From the NCBI GenBank assembly GCA_040079795.1, contig JBEBJQ010000010.1, forward strand, positions 1 through 64,000: 64,000 nucleotides of DNA, in the 5' to 3' direction. Both the position numbers and the translations under genes were made by a program. The DNA is from SXIZ01 sp040079795. Lineage in GTDB: Bacteria; Pseudomonadota; Gammaproteobacteria; Methylococcales; Methylomonadaceae. The first letter of the stretch is position 1; every line of letters begins with the position of its first letter. The notes under the pieces were generated by a model that did no database searches, was not told where the DNA came from, and saw only the letters and a list, made by a program, of their open reading frames with translations. Shown piece after piece: positions 1 to 8,147 of the stretch.

Positions 1-142
1 CATAATGGTAGATAATCTAGTAATGCACTCTATAAGTCGACAGACTATAAGTAGCAAAAATACGAAGTAAAATAAATGTGGGTATAATGAAATTCAATGC
101 CTCTCAAGAAGCTCATTTTAACTAACTGATATTAAGTACATT

Positions 143-1477
143 TTAAAAACCTTCTGGGGCTGGCATAAGTTGGAATCCAAGCGCTTCAGCGCGTTTGGTC
201 AAGTTTTTAATGACCCGCTGGCGATATTTTCCTTCGTAATGTGCCTGTCCCTGGTCCACATAGCTTTCACCCTTAGTGGCCAGCGTATAAATCAACCGCG
301 CCAGTTTGTGGGCGCAGGCGGTAACGGCTTTGCCCTTGTCCATACGGCCACAAAGCCTCCGGTAGTAAGCCCCCAATGCTGATTGGCTGGCCCGTAAATT
401 TACCGCAGCCATTTTCAACGCTTGCGCGGCACGGTTGGTGTTTTTTGTGGTGGCGGCCGAAATGACTTTGCCACCTGATATTTTCGTACCCGGGCACAAC
501 CCCAGCCAAGAGGCAAAGTGTTTGGCGTCTTTAAACCGTGAAAAATCGGTGCCTACCTCTGCCAGAACCTTAAGCGCGGTGGTGACATCAATGCGCGTAA
601 GGTCTACTCCACACATCTGCAATAGCAGGGTACGGGCATCAAAGCCTGGGGCGTTTTTAGACTTGCCGCCGCGCCGTTTGGGTTTGTCAGGTTTCAGCCC
701 GTTTTGGGCTAAGCCTTTGAGCATGGCCTCCAGTTGCCGGTCACATTCCGTTAGCTGTGCGGCATAGGCATCATATAAGGCAACCGCTTGTTTCAGGGCG
801 GACAGATGTTCTTCCCGCCAGTTACCCTGCAAGGCCTTGGCAATTTCCGTTTCATTGGCCTTGACGTGGTTGTTCCGGTATTTTGCCAAAACCTCTCCAT
901 CCCGTTCACCGGCAAAGATAGCACAGATAATCTTCATCCCTGTCTCACCCACCACATCGGAGATAACTTCCGTCAACAGCAGGTTCATAAGCAGCAAGGC
1001 TTTTTGGATGTGCTGGATGTGTTTGGCTTGATAGCGTAGCAGCATTTCCCTAAGCCGTGCCACCGCCCGCAACGCGCAAAAGTCACCGTGCGGGCGGAAT
1101 GCGCCCGACAACAGCCCAAAACTCATCAATTGTTGTAGCCACTGGCAATCCAGCACATCTGATTTACGCCCAGATACGTTTTTTACATGCCGGGCGTTGA
1201 CCAAATAAACCGTAACCCCCCTAGATTCGAGCAATTCAAACAGCGGAATCCAATACACGCCAGTTGAATCCATAGCTACTGTGTCTACACCGCAAGCTGA
1301 AAGCCAATCTGCTAAGCCAACCAGATCTAGAGTAAAACTTGGAAACTCTCGCACAGGCTGCTTGTCCCGGTCAGCAGGGACTGCCACAAAATGGCTGGAG
1401 GCACCTATGTCGATCCCTGCTGCGTTGGGATGAGCCAGTTCAAAATTATTTTGCTGTGTACGTTTGCCCATGGCCAT
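143..1477 (-). mobile_element. IS110-family transposase, apparently intact
   Basis: A 444-residue DEDD-type transposase of the IS110/IS1111 family, which moves a circular intermediate without a classical DDE site. The N-terminal RuvC-like domain shows D23 (GIDIGASSH), D70 (AMDSTGVYW, where many relatives have Glu) and the pair D107/D110 (KSDVLDCQ). The C-terminal half (roughly 285-400) is the Transposase_20 region, with WLGLCPGTKISGGK and a conserved-serine area. There is no internal stop. ATG codons lie at 1477 and 1471; AAGGGG just upstream fits the second better. The long noncoding stretch upstream (1478 to about 1732) is where IS110-group elements encode their bridge RNA. I could not fix the element ends because no clear terminal repeat is visible. 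Family confidence is high; activity is unknown. Confidence 0.9.
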
Positions 1478-1732
1478 GCCCCTTGATTGAAAAGTAAGGG
1501 TTTACACCACTGTGGAAACTTCTTATAAATTACTCTCTCAAACGGGATGGACAGGAAACCTGGCCTCACCAATATCACCGACGTCACCCTAAACCACGCT
1601 AACATTCGGGCGCGGACGCACCATTGGCTAATCGGTATTTAGCGGTGTAAACTACCCACAATTGTAACGCACAGCCCAGAGCTTCTTCAAAACACCTTCC
1701 GGCTTTAGGGGGTTACTACGCTAACATTACAC
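1478..1732 (-). other. Noncoding region upstream of the IS110 transposase; possible bridge-RNA region
   Basis: No open reading frame worth calling. A 9-bp inverted repeat, GTTTACACC at 1500-1508 and GGTGTAAAC at 1644-1652, flanked by GGG and CCC, brackets most of the stretch. The 11-mer ACGCTAACATT occurs directly repeated at 1596-1606 and 1718-1728. IS110-group elements carry a structured bridge RNA on this side of the transposase; IS1111-group elements carry it downstream. Assignment as bridge RNA is inference from position and the inverted repeat only. Confidence 0.35.
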
Positions 1733-2375
1733 TCAAGCGGGACGCGCTTTTTTGTGGACGCTTTCCCCTGGGTCAAATGCTTGAGGGTCAAGCCCTGCAA
1801 ACTTTACCCATTCGCGATGGGATAGGTCTGGCGGCAGCAATAACAGCTCCCCCATCAGGGCAATCGCCGCTGGTTTGGGCGATGCCTTTGATACCAACCA
1901 GCAAAGCCATAACCCGCTTAAGTTCAGGATGCTTTTCAATCCAGATGGCTGCATCAGCCGTCAGGCAGCCGATACGTTTTTTCAGCTGGGAGATGGCCAG
2001 TTTGGCATCACATAGCACAGCTTTAGGGGGGTCTTGGGTGGCAGTAATGTGTGCAGGTGGTTCAAAGTTATGCGAAGCTTTGGGGTTCACCACCATCAGC
2101 AATACGCCTGCATCATGCAGCGCGATAGCGAGGTCGAAATGATAAATGCCCGTGGCTTCCAGACAAACCAAAATGTTGGGTAGCTTTATCAGCTTCTTCA
2201 CAGGGCGTGTGCGGTCTGCTGGGATATTGGCGAACTGCTGCGTGTCGAAAGGCTTTCCTTTTTTGCGGATGGCCAAAACCAATTCTTCCGCACCGACATC
2301 AATGCCAGCGAAATGCTCAGATTTTGGTTTTTGTTTGGATTGGGTAGGTTGAGTAGTGGTCATCTTGATTGTCAT
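1733..2375 (-). pseudogene. Degenerate IS110-family transposase
   Basis: Reading leftward from 2375, the first ~105 residues are a normal IS110 N-terminus (AGIDVGAEELVLAI, then VCLEATGIYHFDLA, then VVNPKASHNF). The sequence then jumps to the C-terminal domain (ELKRVMALLVGIKGIAQTSG), so the middle, including the DD pair of the catalytic DEDD set, is missing. A second lesion follows: the expected C-terminal block (GELLLLPPDLSHREWVKFAGLDPQ, split here over frames) continues in another frame at 1733-1890. The protein therefore has an internal deletion plus a frameshift and cannot be active. Its start-proximal noncoding DNA (2376-2576) matches that of the opposite-facing element at 2961. Confidence 0.85.
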
Positions 2376-2576
2376 AATGGGTTATTAAAAGTAGACTATC
2401 CAACGGTTCCCGACCCTGCACATGCACCTACCCTCCTTGTGCATGCAGGCTCAGGAGCTCACGCTTGCAGGCCTAAGATACTCCACTGCATGGATGACGA
2501 GGGCGGGGGCCAATCTACCGAACAGGCTCCGATTAATAATCAGTCCTCAGGTTGGGACGGCTCCCCATTGAGTGGT
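2376..2576 (-). ncRNA. Candidate IS110 bridge-RNA region, copy A
   Basis: Noncoding DNA directly upstream of the degenerate transposase. Positions 2443-2503 are identical, in inverted orientation, to 2826-2886 upstream of the other broken IS110 element. Weaker similarity spans about 2404-2510, and a terminal block around 2549-2570 (CAGGTTGGGACGGCTCCCC) also matches. Relative to its transposase, the conserved block has the same orientation and similar distance in both copies. That is the arrangement of the IS110-group bridge RNA between left end and transposase start. RNA identity is inferred; no transcript evidence is available. Confidence 0.5.
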
Positions 2577-2621
2577 TAAAACTTACTTGGTTTCCTTTGT
2601 ATGGTTTTTATTAAATTTCAT

Positions 2622-2707
2622 CATACAAGGTTGGGTTGACCAGCGTGAAACACAACAATTGCCGCTCCGATACGTTGGGCTTCTTTACCTCTGCCCAACC
2701 TTGTATA
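2622..2707. repeat. Palindromic intergenic repeat (TACAAGGTTGGG family)
   Basis: The ends are inverted copies: ATACAAGGTTGGG near 2623 and CCCAACCTTGTAT near 2694. The interior has the irregular palindromic look of the GGTTGGGTT...AACCCAACC class of short interspersed repeats found across many proteobacterial genomes. It lies between the two head-to-head IS110 remnants. No coding capacity is evident. Confidence 0.55.
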
Positions 2708-2764
2708 TTAAATCCATCTCTAAAGTGCGGAGATAAATAAGACAAAAAGTTTATAGTGTTAACT

Positions 2765-2960
2765 GATTTACTGGGGAAGCCACCCCAACCTTAAGCCTTG
2801 GGCTTGCGCGTAGAAAGGCTCCCCACCCTCGTCATCCATGCAGTGGAGTATCTTAGGCCTGCAAGCGTGAGCTCCTGAGCCTGCATTCACAAGGACGGTA
2901 GATGAAGTGCCAGGGTTGGGAAACCAGTTATCAACATAACAAAAATACAGGGGTTCAAAC
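2765..2960 (+). ncRNA. Candidate IS110 bridge-RNA region, copy B
   Basis: Noncoding DNA directly upstream of the plus-strand transposase remnant. It carries the second copy of the perfect 61-bp segment (2826-2886, inverted relative to 2443-2503) plus a matching outer block (ACTGGGGAAGCCACCCCAAC near 2770). The two transposases are clearly diverged in protein sequence, so this noncoding segment is more conserved than the adjacent coding DNA. That supports a functional RNA or recombination substrate rather than chance carry-over. Element boundary about 2765 is approximate. Confidence 0.5.
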
Positions 2961-3955
2961 ATGAATACGATAGGCATTGATGTAAGCTGTAAGGAATTGG
3001 TTGTTGCTGTGCATGTGGAAGGTAAAGCCCACAAAACTAAAGCTTTTGAAAATATCCCAGCCGGCCATCAAGCTATTATTGAATTGCTGGCAAAGCTCAA
3101 GGGGGAGACCAGGGTATGTCTTGAAGCAACTGGTGTTTACCATTTTGATTTGGCAGTTGCATTGAGTCGGGCTGGCATTGAAGTAATGGTGATCAACCCG
3201 AAGTCAGCCCATAACTTTGCAAAGGCGTTGATGAAACGCAGCAAAACCGATGCGGTCGATGCAAGCACTTTAGCGATTTATTGCGGGCGGATGCCTTTTG
3301 TTGCTTGGCGACGCCCAGCGGATGAAAACATCAGTTTACGGGCGATTGCCAGAAGGATAGTGGCTTTAAACAAGCTAAAAACCACCAGTTGCATGCCTTA
3401 AAAGCCACCGAAGACACCCCCATGTTTGTGGTCGGGCATGCAAGTGGGTTAATTGCGGTATTGGAAAAGCAAATGGAGTCACACCGCAAAAGCGCATTGG
3501 CGCTTACCCAACAGCACGAAAAGCTCAAGGTAGCCTTGGCGTTAATTATTGGTGTCAAAGGCATTGCACAAGCGAGCGCTGTGCAGATACTGGCTGAGCT
3601 GATGATTTTGCTAGGCGACATGACCGCAAAGCAATGGGTTGCCCATGCAGGTTTAGACCCACGGCACGTTGGATCAGGTTCCAGTGTGGCAAAAAAGCCG
3701 CGCATCAGCAAGGCAGGCAATAAGTGTATTCGCCAAGCCCTGTATATGCCAGCCTTGGTGGCGGCTAATCATGAGCCCAATGCCAAAGGCTATTACAGGC
3801 ATTTAATTGGGGGCAATGGCTTGAAGAAAATACAGGCCATCTGTGCCGTCATGCGGAAATTATTGCATGCCATCCATGGCATGTTGAAAATCAACAAAGA
3901 ATTTGACGGGGCTCGTTTTTATACGCTTTCCGCTCAAAAATATCCTGATTTTTAG
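2961..3955 (+). pseudogene. IS110-family transposase, frameshifted
   Basis: Residues 1-138 read well as an IS110 N-terminus: D7 (GIDVSCKEL), E55 (CLEATGVYH), D97/D100 (KTDAVDA), then ISLRAIARRIVALNKLK. At 3377-3381 (run of five A) the frame breaks. The continuation NHQLHALKATEDTP is in the frame that runs to 3955 and contains the Transposase_20 domain (IIGVKGIAQASAVQILAELM, then WVAHAGLDPRHVGSG). The spacing between the two parts is a few residues shorter than expected, so a small deletion is likelier than programmed frameshifting. The start ATG at 2961 follows GGGGTTCAAAC. Every DEDD residue is present but split from the C-terminal domain, so it is probably inactive. Confidence 0.85.
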
Positions 3956-4011
3956 GGAGTTATGCAAAATAAAACTTGCGTTTTAAGAGAGTATCTACGG
4001 ACTGTGTAGTG

Positions 4012-4045
4012 CAGGGTGTTATAGCGATAGTGTATTGCGCCCGTG
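4012..4045. repeat. Palindromic intergenic repeat (TATTGCGCCC family), copy 1
   Basis: AGGGTGTTATAGCGATAG is followed by TGTATTGCGCCCGTG. It is the weakest of three related copies (others at 4731-4769 and 5157-5198); the right arm TATTGCGCCC is identical in all three. It lies between the IS110 remnant and the next gene. Confidence 0.5.
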
Positions 4046-4094
4046 GACTCAATTTGATAGGCTGCACACTTTAATGATTAATAAGGAATTTTTG

Positions 4095-4709
4095 ATGAAA
4101 AAAATATATGTGTTGGTTTTTTTAAGCTTGTTTAGTGGCCTCAGTTTAGCAGGCGGGAAATTCACCAGTAAGGATGGCTATCTGGTGCTGCCAGACATCA
4201 GTGTCGATGACAAGTCTTTTTACGATACAGTTACTTTGCAACTTAATTTTAGTAACGGTACTTTTTCGTACATTAGCAGCAATCCCAAACCAACCACGCT
4301 TTTTGATAAGCCAGTTGAACCACAGGTTACTGATGAAGGCTTCACCGTGGGCTCATTAGGCTGTAAAAAAACCGCCTCGACCAAGGTTTCTTGCTACTTA
4401 CAGATAGTAAATAATAACGCCGATGCAACCGTAAGACTTTGGCTAGATTCTAGCTATAAATCACAGCTTTTTGATAACCTTAATAATACCTACCTTGCAA
4501 AATCAGGCATGATTTCGGCCGAAGAAACCACCAGTGGGTACGTTAGCTCAATATTATTTCAAGGTATACCAGCAAAGATCAGGATTGATTTTGAAGATAT
4601 CAATGCCACCGCCAGCTCTGTTTCAGCACTTAAACCTGCGATTGGGTATACAGCTAAGGGCAAAAGTGAAGTGATTTTCTATCCTACATTTAAAGACATT
4701 AAATTCTAA
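4095..4709 (+). CDS. Small exported protein of unknown function
   Basis: Predicted 204-residue secreted protein. The ATG at 4095 is chosen because AAGGA lies at 4083-4087 and the protein then begins with a clean signal peptide (MKKIYVLVFLSLFSGLSLA, cleavage before GGKF). An upstream ATG at 4074 is in frame but would spoil the signal. The mature protein looks beta-rich. Its start (GYLVLPDISVDDKSFYDTV) resembles a short module also seen in two other exported proteins of the window (at 5286 and 20193). Two cysteines in the middle (GCKKTASTKVSC) may form a disulfide. No catalytic motif is recognised. It is bounded on both sides by TATTGCGCCC palindromic repeats. Confidence 0.75.
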   Translation: MKKIYVLVFLSLFSGLSLAGGKFTSKDGYLVLPDISVDDKSFYDTVTLQLNFSNGTFSYISSNPKPTTLFDKPVEPQVTDEGFTVGSLGCKKTASTKVSCYLQIVNNNADATVRLWLDSSYKSQLFDNLNNTYLAKSGMISAEETTSGYVSSILFQGIPAKIRIDFEDINATASSVSALKPAIGYTAKGKSEVIFYPTFKDIKF

Positions 4710-4730
4710 ATTAATACTGTAAGACTCGAT

Positions 4731-4769
4731 TATAGGGTGTCAATAGCCGATAGGTGTATTGCGCCCTAT
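4731..4769. repeat. Palindromic intergenic repeat (TATTGCGCCC family), copy 2
   Basis: ATAGGGTGTCAATA pairs with TATTGCGCCCTAT across a short loop; shared right arm with the copies at 4012 and 5157. It lies just after the stop of the exported protein gene. There is no T-run, so it is not an obvious terminator. Confidence 0.6.
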
Positions 4770-4807
4770 GAACTAATCAAAATACTAAAAAAAGCGAAAA
4801 CTACCAA

Positions 4808-5155
4808 ATGAATAAAGTTACAAGCTTAATTGCACTGGTGATAGCTATTATTACGCTATCTGGATGCGGCACGCTCATTCCATACACCCAGGGCAAAGAT
4901 TTTAGTATGGCCTCAGTTTCATCTATCAAAAAGTCCGAAACGACGCAGGCGGAAATCCTTACTATGTTTGGGGATGCGCCCATCAAAGGCTCAGACGAAA
5001 AAGGCGCTTTCTGGAAATACTCCCACCAAAGTACGGTAATGCTACAAACGTCGGTAAAGCGCCTGACTGTTTGGTTCAACGAAAAGCGTGTTGTACAGGA
5101 CTTTAGCTTTCAAGAAGATCCTGTCACTGGCGCTGAACTTCTCGGTAATAAATAA
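4808..5155 (+). CDS. Small lipoprotein, SmpA/OmlA (BamE)-like
   Basis: A 115-residue lipoprotein with signal peptide and lipobox LSGC (Cys20). The mature part has the pattern of the BamE/SmpA fold: a short helix region with TQAEILTMFGDAP, where the family has a conserved turn, then SDEKGAFWKYSH and strands ending in LTVWFNEKRVVQDFSF. BamE proper is an accessory of the outer-membrane beta-barrel assembly machine. This copy is a stand-alone gene without bam neighbours, so it is more likely a paralogue of unknown role. It sits in the outer or inner membrane as a lipid-anchored protein. It is followed directly by a strong palindrome at 5157-5198. Confidence 0.75.
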   Translation: MNKVTSLIALVIAIITLSGCGTLIPYTQGKDFSMASVSSIKKSETTQAEILTMFGDAPIKGSDEKGAFWKYSHQSTVMLQTSVKRLTVWFNEKRVVQDFSFQEDPVTGAELLGNK

Positions 5156-5156
5156 G

Positions 5157-5198
5157 CCCGCGTGGGCGTAATAGTGGTAGCGTATTGCGCCCACGCGG
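5157..5198. repeat. Palindromic intergenic repeat (TATTGCGCCC family), copy 3
   Basis: The strongest of the three copies: CCGCGTGGGCGTAATA pairs with TATTGCGCCCACGCGG, with one mismatch or bulge, around a loop of about nine bases. It starts one base past the lipoprotein stop. It could stabilise the 3' end of the transcript, but lacks the T-run of an intrinsic terminator. Confidence 0.7.
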
Positions 5199-5285
5199 AA
5201 TTTAAAATGGTATATTAAGACTCTCGCCTATTTGCAGCCTATCAATGTCACTACGACTTATATTGTTTAATCCAAGGTCTTAATT

Positions 5286-5873
5286 ATGAAGAACATGGTA
5301 TGCTTTATTTTATTTGCTTTATCGCCACTGAGTGCTCATGCGATTTGCATGGTGGCTCCATTGACTTCAGCTCAACTTACAGGCACTCCTATAACTGGAG
5401 AAATAAAGCCAAACGAAGGGTGTCATGGCTTAGGCAGTCAAGCCGCTTATACTGCCCATCATTTCTCATTTGAAGCTGAAGAAAGAGATGAATTGGAATT
5501 TATTTCTTCTACCTCTTCTTTTACTGGTAATGGCTATTTTAATCCTGCACTATTCAGCCCAGATGGAAAAGAGATGTATTGGTATAAAAAACTGACATTA
5601 CCTTTTAAGGGTATTTATAAAATAATTTTGTCCGCCAATAGTCCTACAGGAGTGGGATATCGTATTAGCATTAGAAAATCAACTTCAACACAAATAGCCC
5701 CTGTCGTCGCAGGCTGCCCTTCAGACACTTATAATAATGGTAAGCTCACTATCAATTCAGTAGAAGTGCCCGATGGGCTGGGCGGTAAATTGAGTTACAA
5801 AGCCACGCTGTCGTTAATTCCGTTATCCAATCCAATGGCATTCACTTTAGATAAGGTTGATCCCCTGCAATGA
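5286..5873 (+). CDS. Exported protein of unknown function
   Basis: A 195-residue secreted protein with signal peptide (MKNMVCFILFALSPLSAHA, cleavage before ICMV). The first ~125 mature residues form a beta-rich domain (AAYTAHHFSFEAEERDELEF, later NGYFNPALFSPDGKEMYWY) resembling pre-peptidase C-terminal-type jelly-roll folds; that likeness is only an impression. The C-terminal 40 residues (GKLTINSVEVPDGL, then LSYKATLSLIPL) carry the same short beta module seen in the exported proteins at 4095 and 20193. There is no strong ribosome-binding site; ATG at 5286 and 5295 are both possible. Function unknown. Confidence 0.7.
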   Translation: MKNMVCFILFALSPLSAHAICMVAPLTSAQLTGTPITGEIKPNEGCHGLGSQAAYTAHHFSFEAEERDELEFISSTSSFTGNGYFNPALFSPDGKEMYWYKKLTLPFKGIYKIILSANSPTGVGYRISIRKSTSTQIAPVVAGCPSDTYNNGKLTINSVEVPDGLGGKLSYKATLSLIPLSNPMAFTLDKVDPLQ

Positions 5874-5900
5874 AAATCAACATGTACAAACTGATCCCAA

Positions 5901-5977
5901 GTAGCGAGTAGGCTTGCGGAATCCGGGGTTTTCGAGGCTCCGATGCCCCGCATTCCGCGTTGCGACATACTGGCTAC
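5901..5977. repeat. Palindromic intergenic repeat (GTAG...CCGGGG family), copy 1
   Basis: It begins GTAG and ends GGCTAC, with inner arms GCGGAATCCGGGG and CCCCGCATTCCGC. This matches the common class of proteobacterial repeats reading GTAGCCCGGAT...ATCCGGGCTAC. A second copy lies at 7037-7115, so the pair brackets the gene at 6059-7033. Confidence 0.65.
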
Positions 5978-6058
5978 ACCAGATGAAGGACAAAAAAAAT
6001 CATTTCAACGCTTAACTTCACCCCGCGACAAGCCACATACTAAAACATTGGAAAACAT

Positions 6059-7033
6059 ATGAAATTTAAACTAATTCTTTGCGCAGTAAGTTGTTTACTG
6101 AGCACCATCGCTAAAGCCGATCTAACTCAAGATGCTGAAAGCATTTTTAACTGGGCGGAAAACACTTTTCCTCGTTATTTTCCATCTCATAGAACCACCC
6201 AAACACTGGATTACTGGCGCTACCGCTATTATCCAGAAACCGGCATTTATGTTGGGGCAAATACCATGGACAACAACGTGTATGGATTAGGCGGCGAATT
6301 TGGTGTTGTTACCAAAAACGTTGGTTCCAGCCAAGCGCTTTTGGCAATGGCCGGTACCAATTCCAGCAATGGTTCAATATCCTGTGTAAATCTGTCTTTA
6401 CCGGCCAAAGGCACGCGATTTTTTACTGATCACAGCATCAAAGGCCAAATTGGGACTGCTTTTGGCGTCGTTAGTAAAAGTGAGACCATTTATACAGCGG
6501 TTACCAATACTCGCCTGGAACAGACAGTGATCAGTACACAATTAAAAACAGCGTTTTTTCCAGAAAGCATCAGCACCAAGGATTCAGTCACTATTTTCGA
6601 CGTCAAAGACGACATAGCCTATCTGTCTTCCAACGAAACCAGCATGACGAGTGATCGATTACCAGACCTTATCAAAACCAAAACCACGTACAATCCCAGT
6701 ATTATTTCTGGGCCAAGAAATAAAGTGTGCAAAAATCAAACCTGGCAAACAACTCCAAGCGAGCAAACCGCTGTCTCGACAGTGAATGGCAAAGAAACGA
6801 CCAAGGTTAGCAATGTTGACCCAAAACACACGTTCACCGTCGAAGCGATTGATGATGAAGTTGCAACGCCGGCCGGTAGTTTTAAGGCCATACGCATCCG
6901 TAACGAATCCGATACGGAAGTATTGATAACGTGGGGGAGCATTGACAAGGGGATTCCACTCAAAAGCGTAACGACGCACAAAGATAGCGCCACCGTAAAC
7001 GAGTCGATTCTAACTAATGTTCAATATCCATAG
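6059..7033 (+). CDS. Exported two-part protein of unknown function
   Basis: A 324-residue secreted protein with signal peptide ending in IAKA (residues 1-20). Residues 23-90 form a compact module: DAESIFNWAENTFPRYFP, then YWRYRYYPETGIYVGANT, then NNVYGLGGEFG. I recognise this aromatic pattern as a recurrent N-terminal module of exported proteobacterial proteins with no assigned function. The remainder (100-324) is beta-rich and ends with FTVEAIDDEVATPAGSFKA, suggesting a lipoprotein-like or DUF3108-like beta domain, not proved. The ATG at 6059 follows GGAAAACAT. The gene is flanked by two copies of one palindromic repeat (5901-5977, 7037-7115), as if it were a cassette. Confidence 0.7.
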   Translation: MKFKLILCAVSCLLSTIAKADLTQDAESIFNWAENTFPRYFPSHRTTQTLDYWRYRYYPETGIYVGANTMDNNVYGLGGEFGVVTKNVGSSQALLAMAGTNSSNGSISCVNLSLPAKGTRFFTDHSIKGQIGTAFGVVSKSETIYTAVTNTRLEQTVISTQLKTAFFPESISTKDSVTIFDVKDDIAYLSSNETSMTSDRLPDLIKTKTTYNPSIISGPRNKVCKNQTWQTTPSEQTAVSTVNGKETTKVSNVDPKHTFTVEAIDDEVATPAGSFKAIRIRNESDTEVLITWGSIDKGIPLKSVTTHKDSATVNESILTNVQYP

Positions 7034-7036
7034 TGA

Positions 7037-7115
7037 GTAGACTGGATGGAGCTTGCGAAATCCGGGCTTTAGTTGCACCGACTCCCCGTATTGCGCTGCA
7101 CTTCATACGGGCTAC
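7037..7115. repeat. Palindromic intergenic repeat (GTAG...CCGGGG family), copy 2
   Basis: It begins GTAGACTGGATGGAGC and ends CACTTCATACGGGCTAC, with inner GCGAAATCCGGG and CCCCGTATTGCGC arms. Related to the copy at 5901-5977. It starts only four bases past the stop of the gene at 6059. Confidence 0.65.
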
Positions 7116-7142
7116 TATACTGAAATTCACCTCATCAGCATA

Positions 7143-7190
7143 TAACACAAAGACAAAGGCAGTACTTAAAAAGCACGGCCTTTGTGTTTC
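7143..7190. terminator. Hairpin between converging genes
   Basis: ACAAAGGC at 7153-7160 pairs with GCCTTTGT at 7178-7185 and is followed by GTTTCCTT on the plus strand. It lies between a plus-strand gene ending at 7033 and a minus-strand gene ending at 7223. It is a plausible bidirectional terminator with a weak T-run. Confidence 0.45.
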
Positions 7191-7222
7191 CTTAAATCTT
7201 ACCAAAGCGACGGATAGGTTTA

Positions 7223-8014
7223 TCAGTGACGACTTTCAGCCGCTGCACCGTCTGCTACAACATCAAGATCACCCCAGCCCAGGCGGCGATGAAATAATTC
7301 AAGTAGCAATCCCCAGCACTGTAAAGCCAAAGCCGGATCATAACGATGGCCTTCATCGCGCATGAAAGCGTGTTGACCATTGACCTCATGCCAGGTGAAG
7401 CGGGCACCGACTTCTTCAAGGCGGGCTTTAAGCAGGTTGCGGCCTTCCAATGGAACATGCGGGTCTTGGCGTCCCCAAATATGCAGGAGTTCACCTTTTA
7501 TTTCACTCGCACGATCCAAAGAATTGTCGTTCGTGCCTAGTCCCAATCCTCTTTTATGAATATCCGTGGCATAGAAGCAGGTTGTAGCCAATACATCCGG
7601 ATTCATGGCGGCACGAAACGCCAGATGTCCACCAATGCAAATTCCCATAACACCCAGACGTCCAGTGCAGTCATCCCGCGATTTTAGATAGTCCAGCACC
7701 GCCCGCGCGTCACTGTCATAAGAAGAAAGTTCTTTGGTAATCTTGTGGGCATTGCCACGGGTAGTGCCTTCCTCATCATAGGCAAGCACGGTGCCAGCTG
7801 GCTCAAGTTCATGATAAATCTCTGGGCAGGCAACAATAAAACCGTGCCCAGCCAGCATAGCAGCCGTGCGGCGAATAGGGCCGGTTACTTGAAATATTTC
7901 TGAAAACATCAGGATGCCGGGATATTTTCCTGGCGCCGCAGGGCGAAAAATATGCGCACGCATGTCCCCTGTAGGCGTGTTAATGTCAGCAATTTCATTG
8001 TCTTTAATAAGCAT
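7223..8014 (-). CDS. Dienelactone hydrolase family protein
   Basis: A 263-residue alpha/beta hydrolase of the dienelactone hydrolase family, cytoplasmic. The catalytic triad is visible: nucleophile Cys in GVMGICIGGH, Asp in WGRQDPHVP and His in NGQHAFMRDEG. An N-terminal MRAHIFRPAAPGKYPGILMF is typical. The start is set at 8014 because AAGGAAAA lies just upstream; an in-frame ATG 20 codons earlier lacks such a site. In aromatic degraders this family opens chlorocatechol-derived lactones. Stand-alone copies in other bacteria act on unknown esters or lactones. There is no aromatic-pathway neighbour here, so the substrate is unknown. Confidence 0.88.
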   Translation of the reverse strand: MLIKDNEIADINTPTGDMRAHIFRPAAPGKYPGILMFSEIFQVTGPIRRTAAMLAGHGFIVACPEIYHELEPAGTVLAYDEEGTTRGNAHKITKELSSYDSDARAVLDYLKSRDDCTGRLGVMGICIGGHLAFRAAMNPDVLATTCFYATDIHKRGLGLGTNDNSLDRASEIKGELLHIWGRQDPHVPLEGRNLLKARLEEVGARFTWHEVNGQHAFMRDEGHRYDPALALQCWGLLLELFHRRLGWGDLDVVADGAAAESRH

Positions 8015-8147
8015 TTGGTTTTCCTTTTTCTTTGGCTCGATTGGATAAAAGCAGCAGCCAATGATTATACGCAATGATTTGGGGTAAAAAAACCATAATT
8101 CCCTTTAATGAACATTCCCTTATTTGAGCTGGTAAACGGTTAGCACC

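Noticed and set aside
143..2375. Many overlapping short open frames on the strand opposite the transposases
   Set aside because: They are shadows of the transposase genes with no start signals or recognisable domains.
2961..3955. Programmed frameshifting producing a full IS110 transposase
   Set aside because: IS110 transposases are single-frame proteins and the join lacks a few expected residues, so a deletion is simpler.
5157..5198. Intrinsic terminator of the lipoprotein gene
   Set aside because: Good stem but no T-run, and the same element recurs elsewhere, so it is called a repeat.
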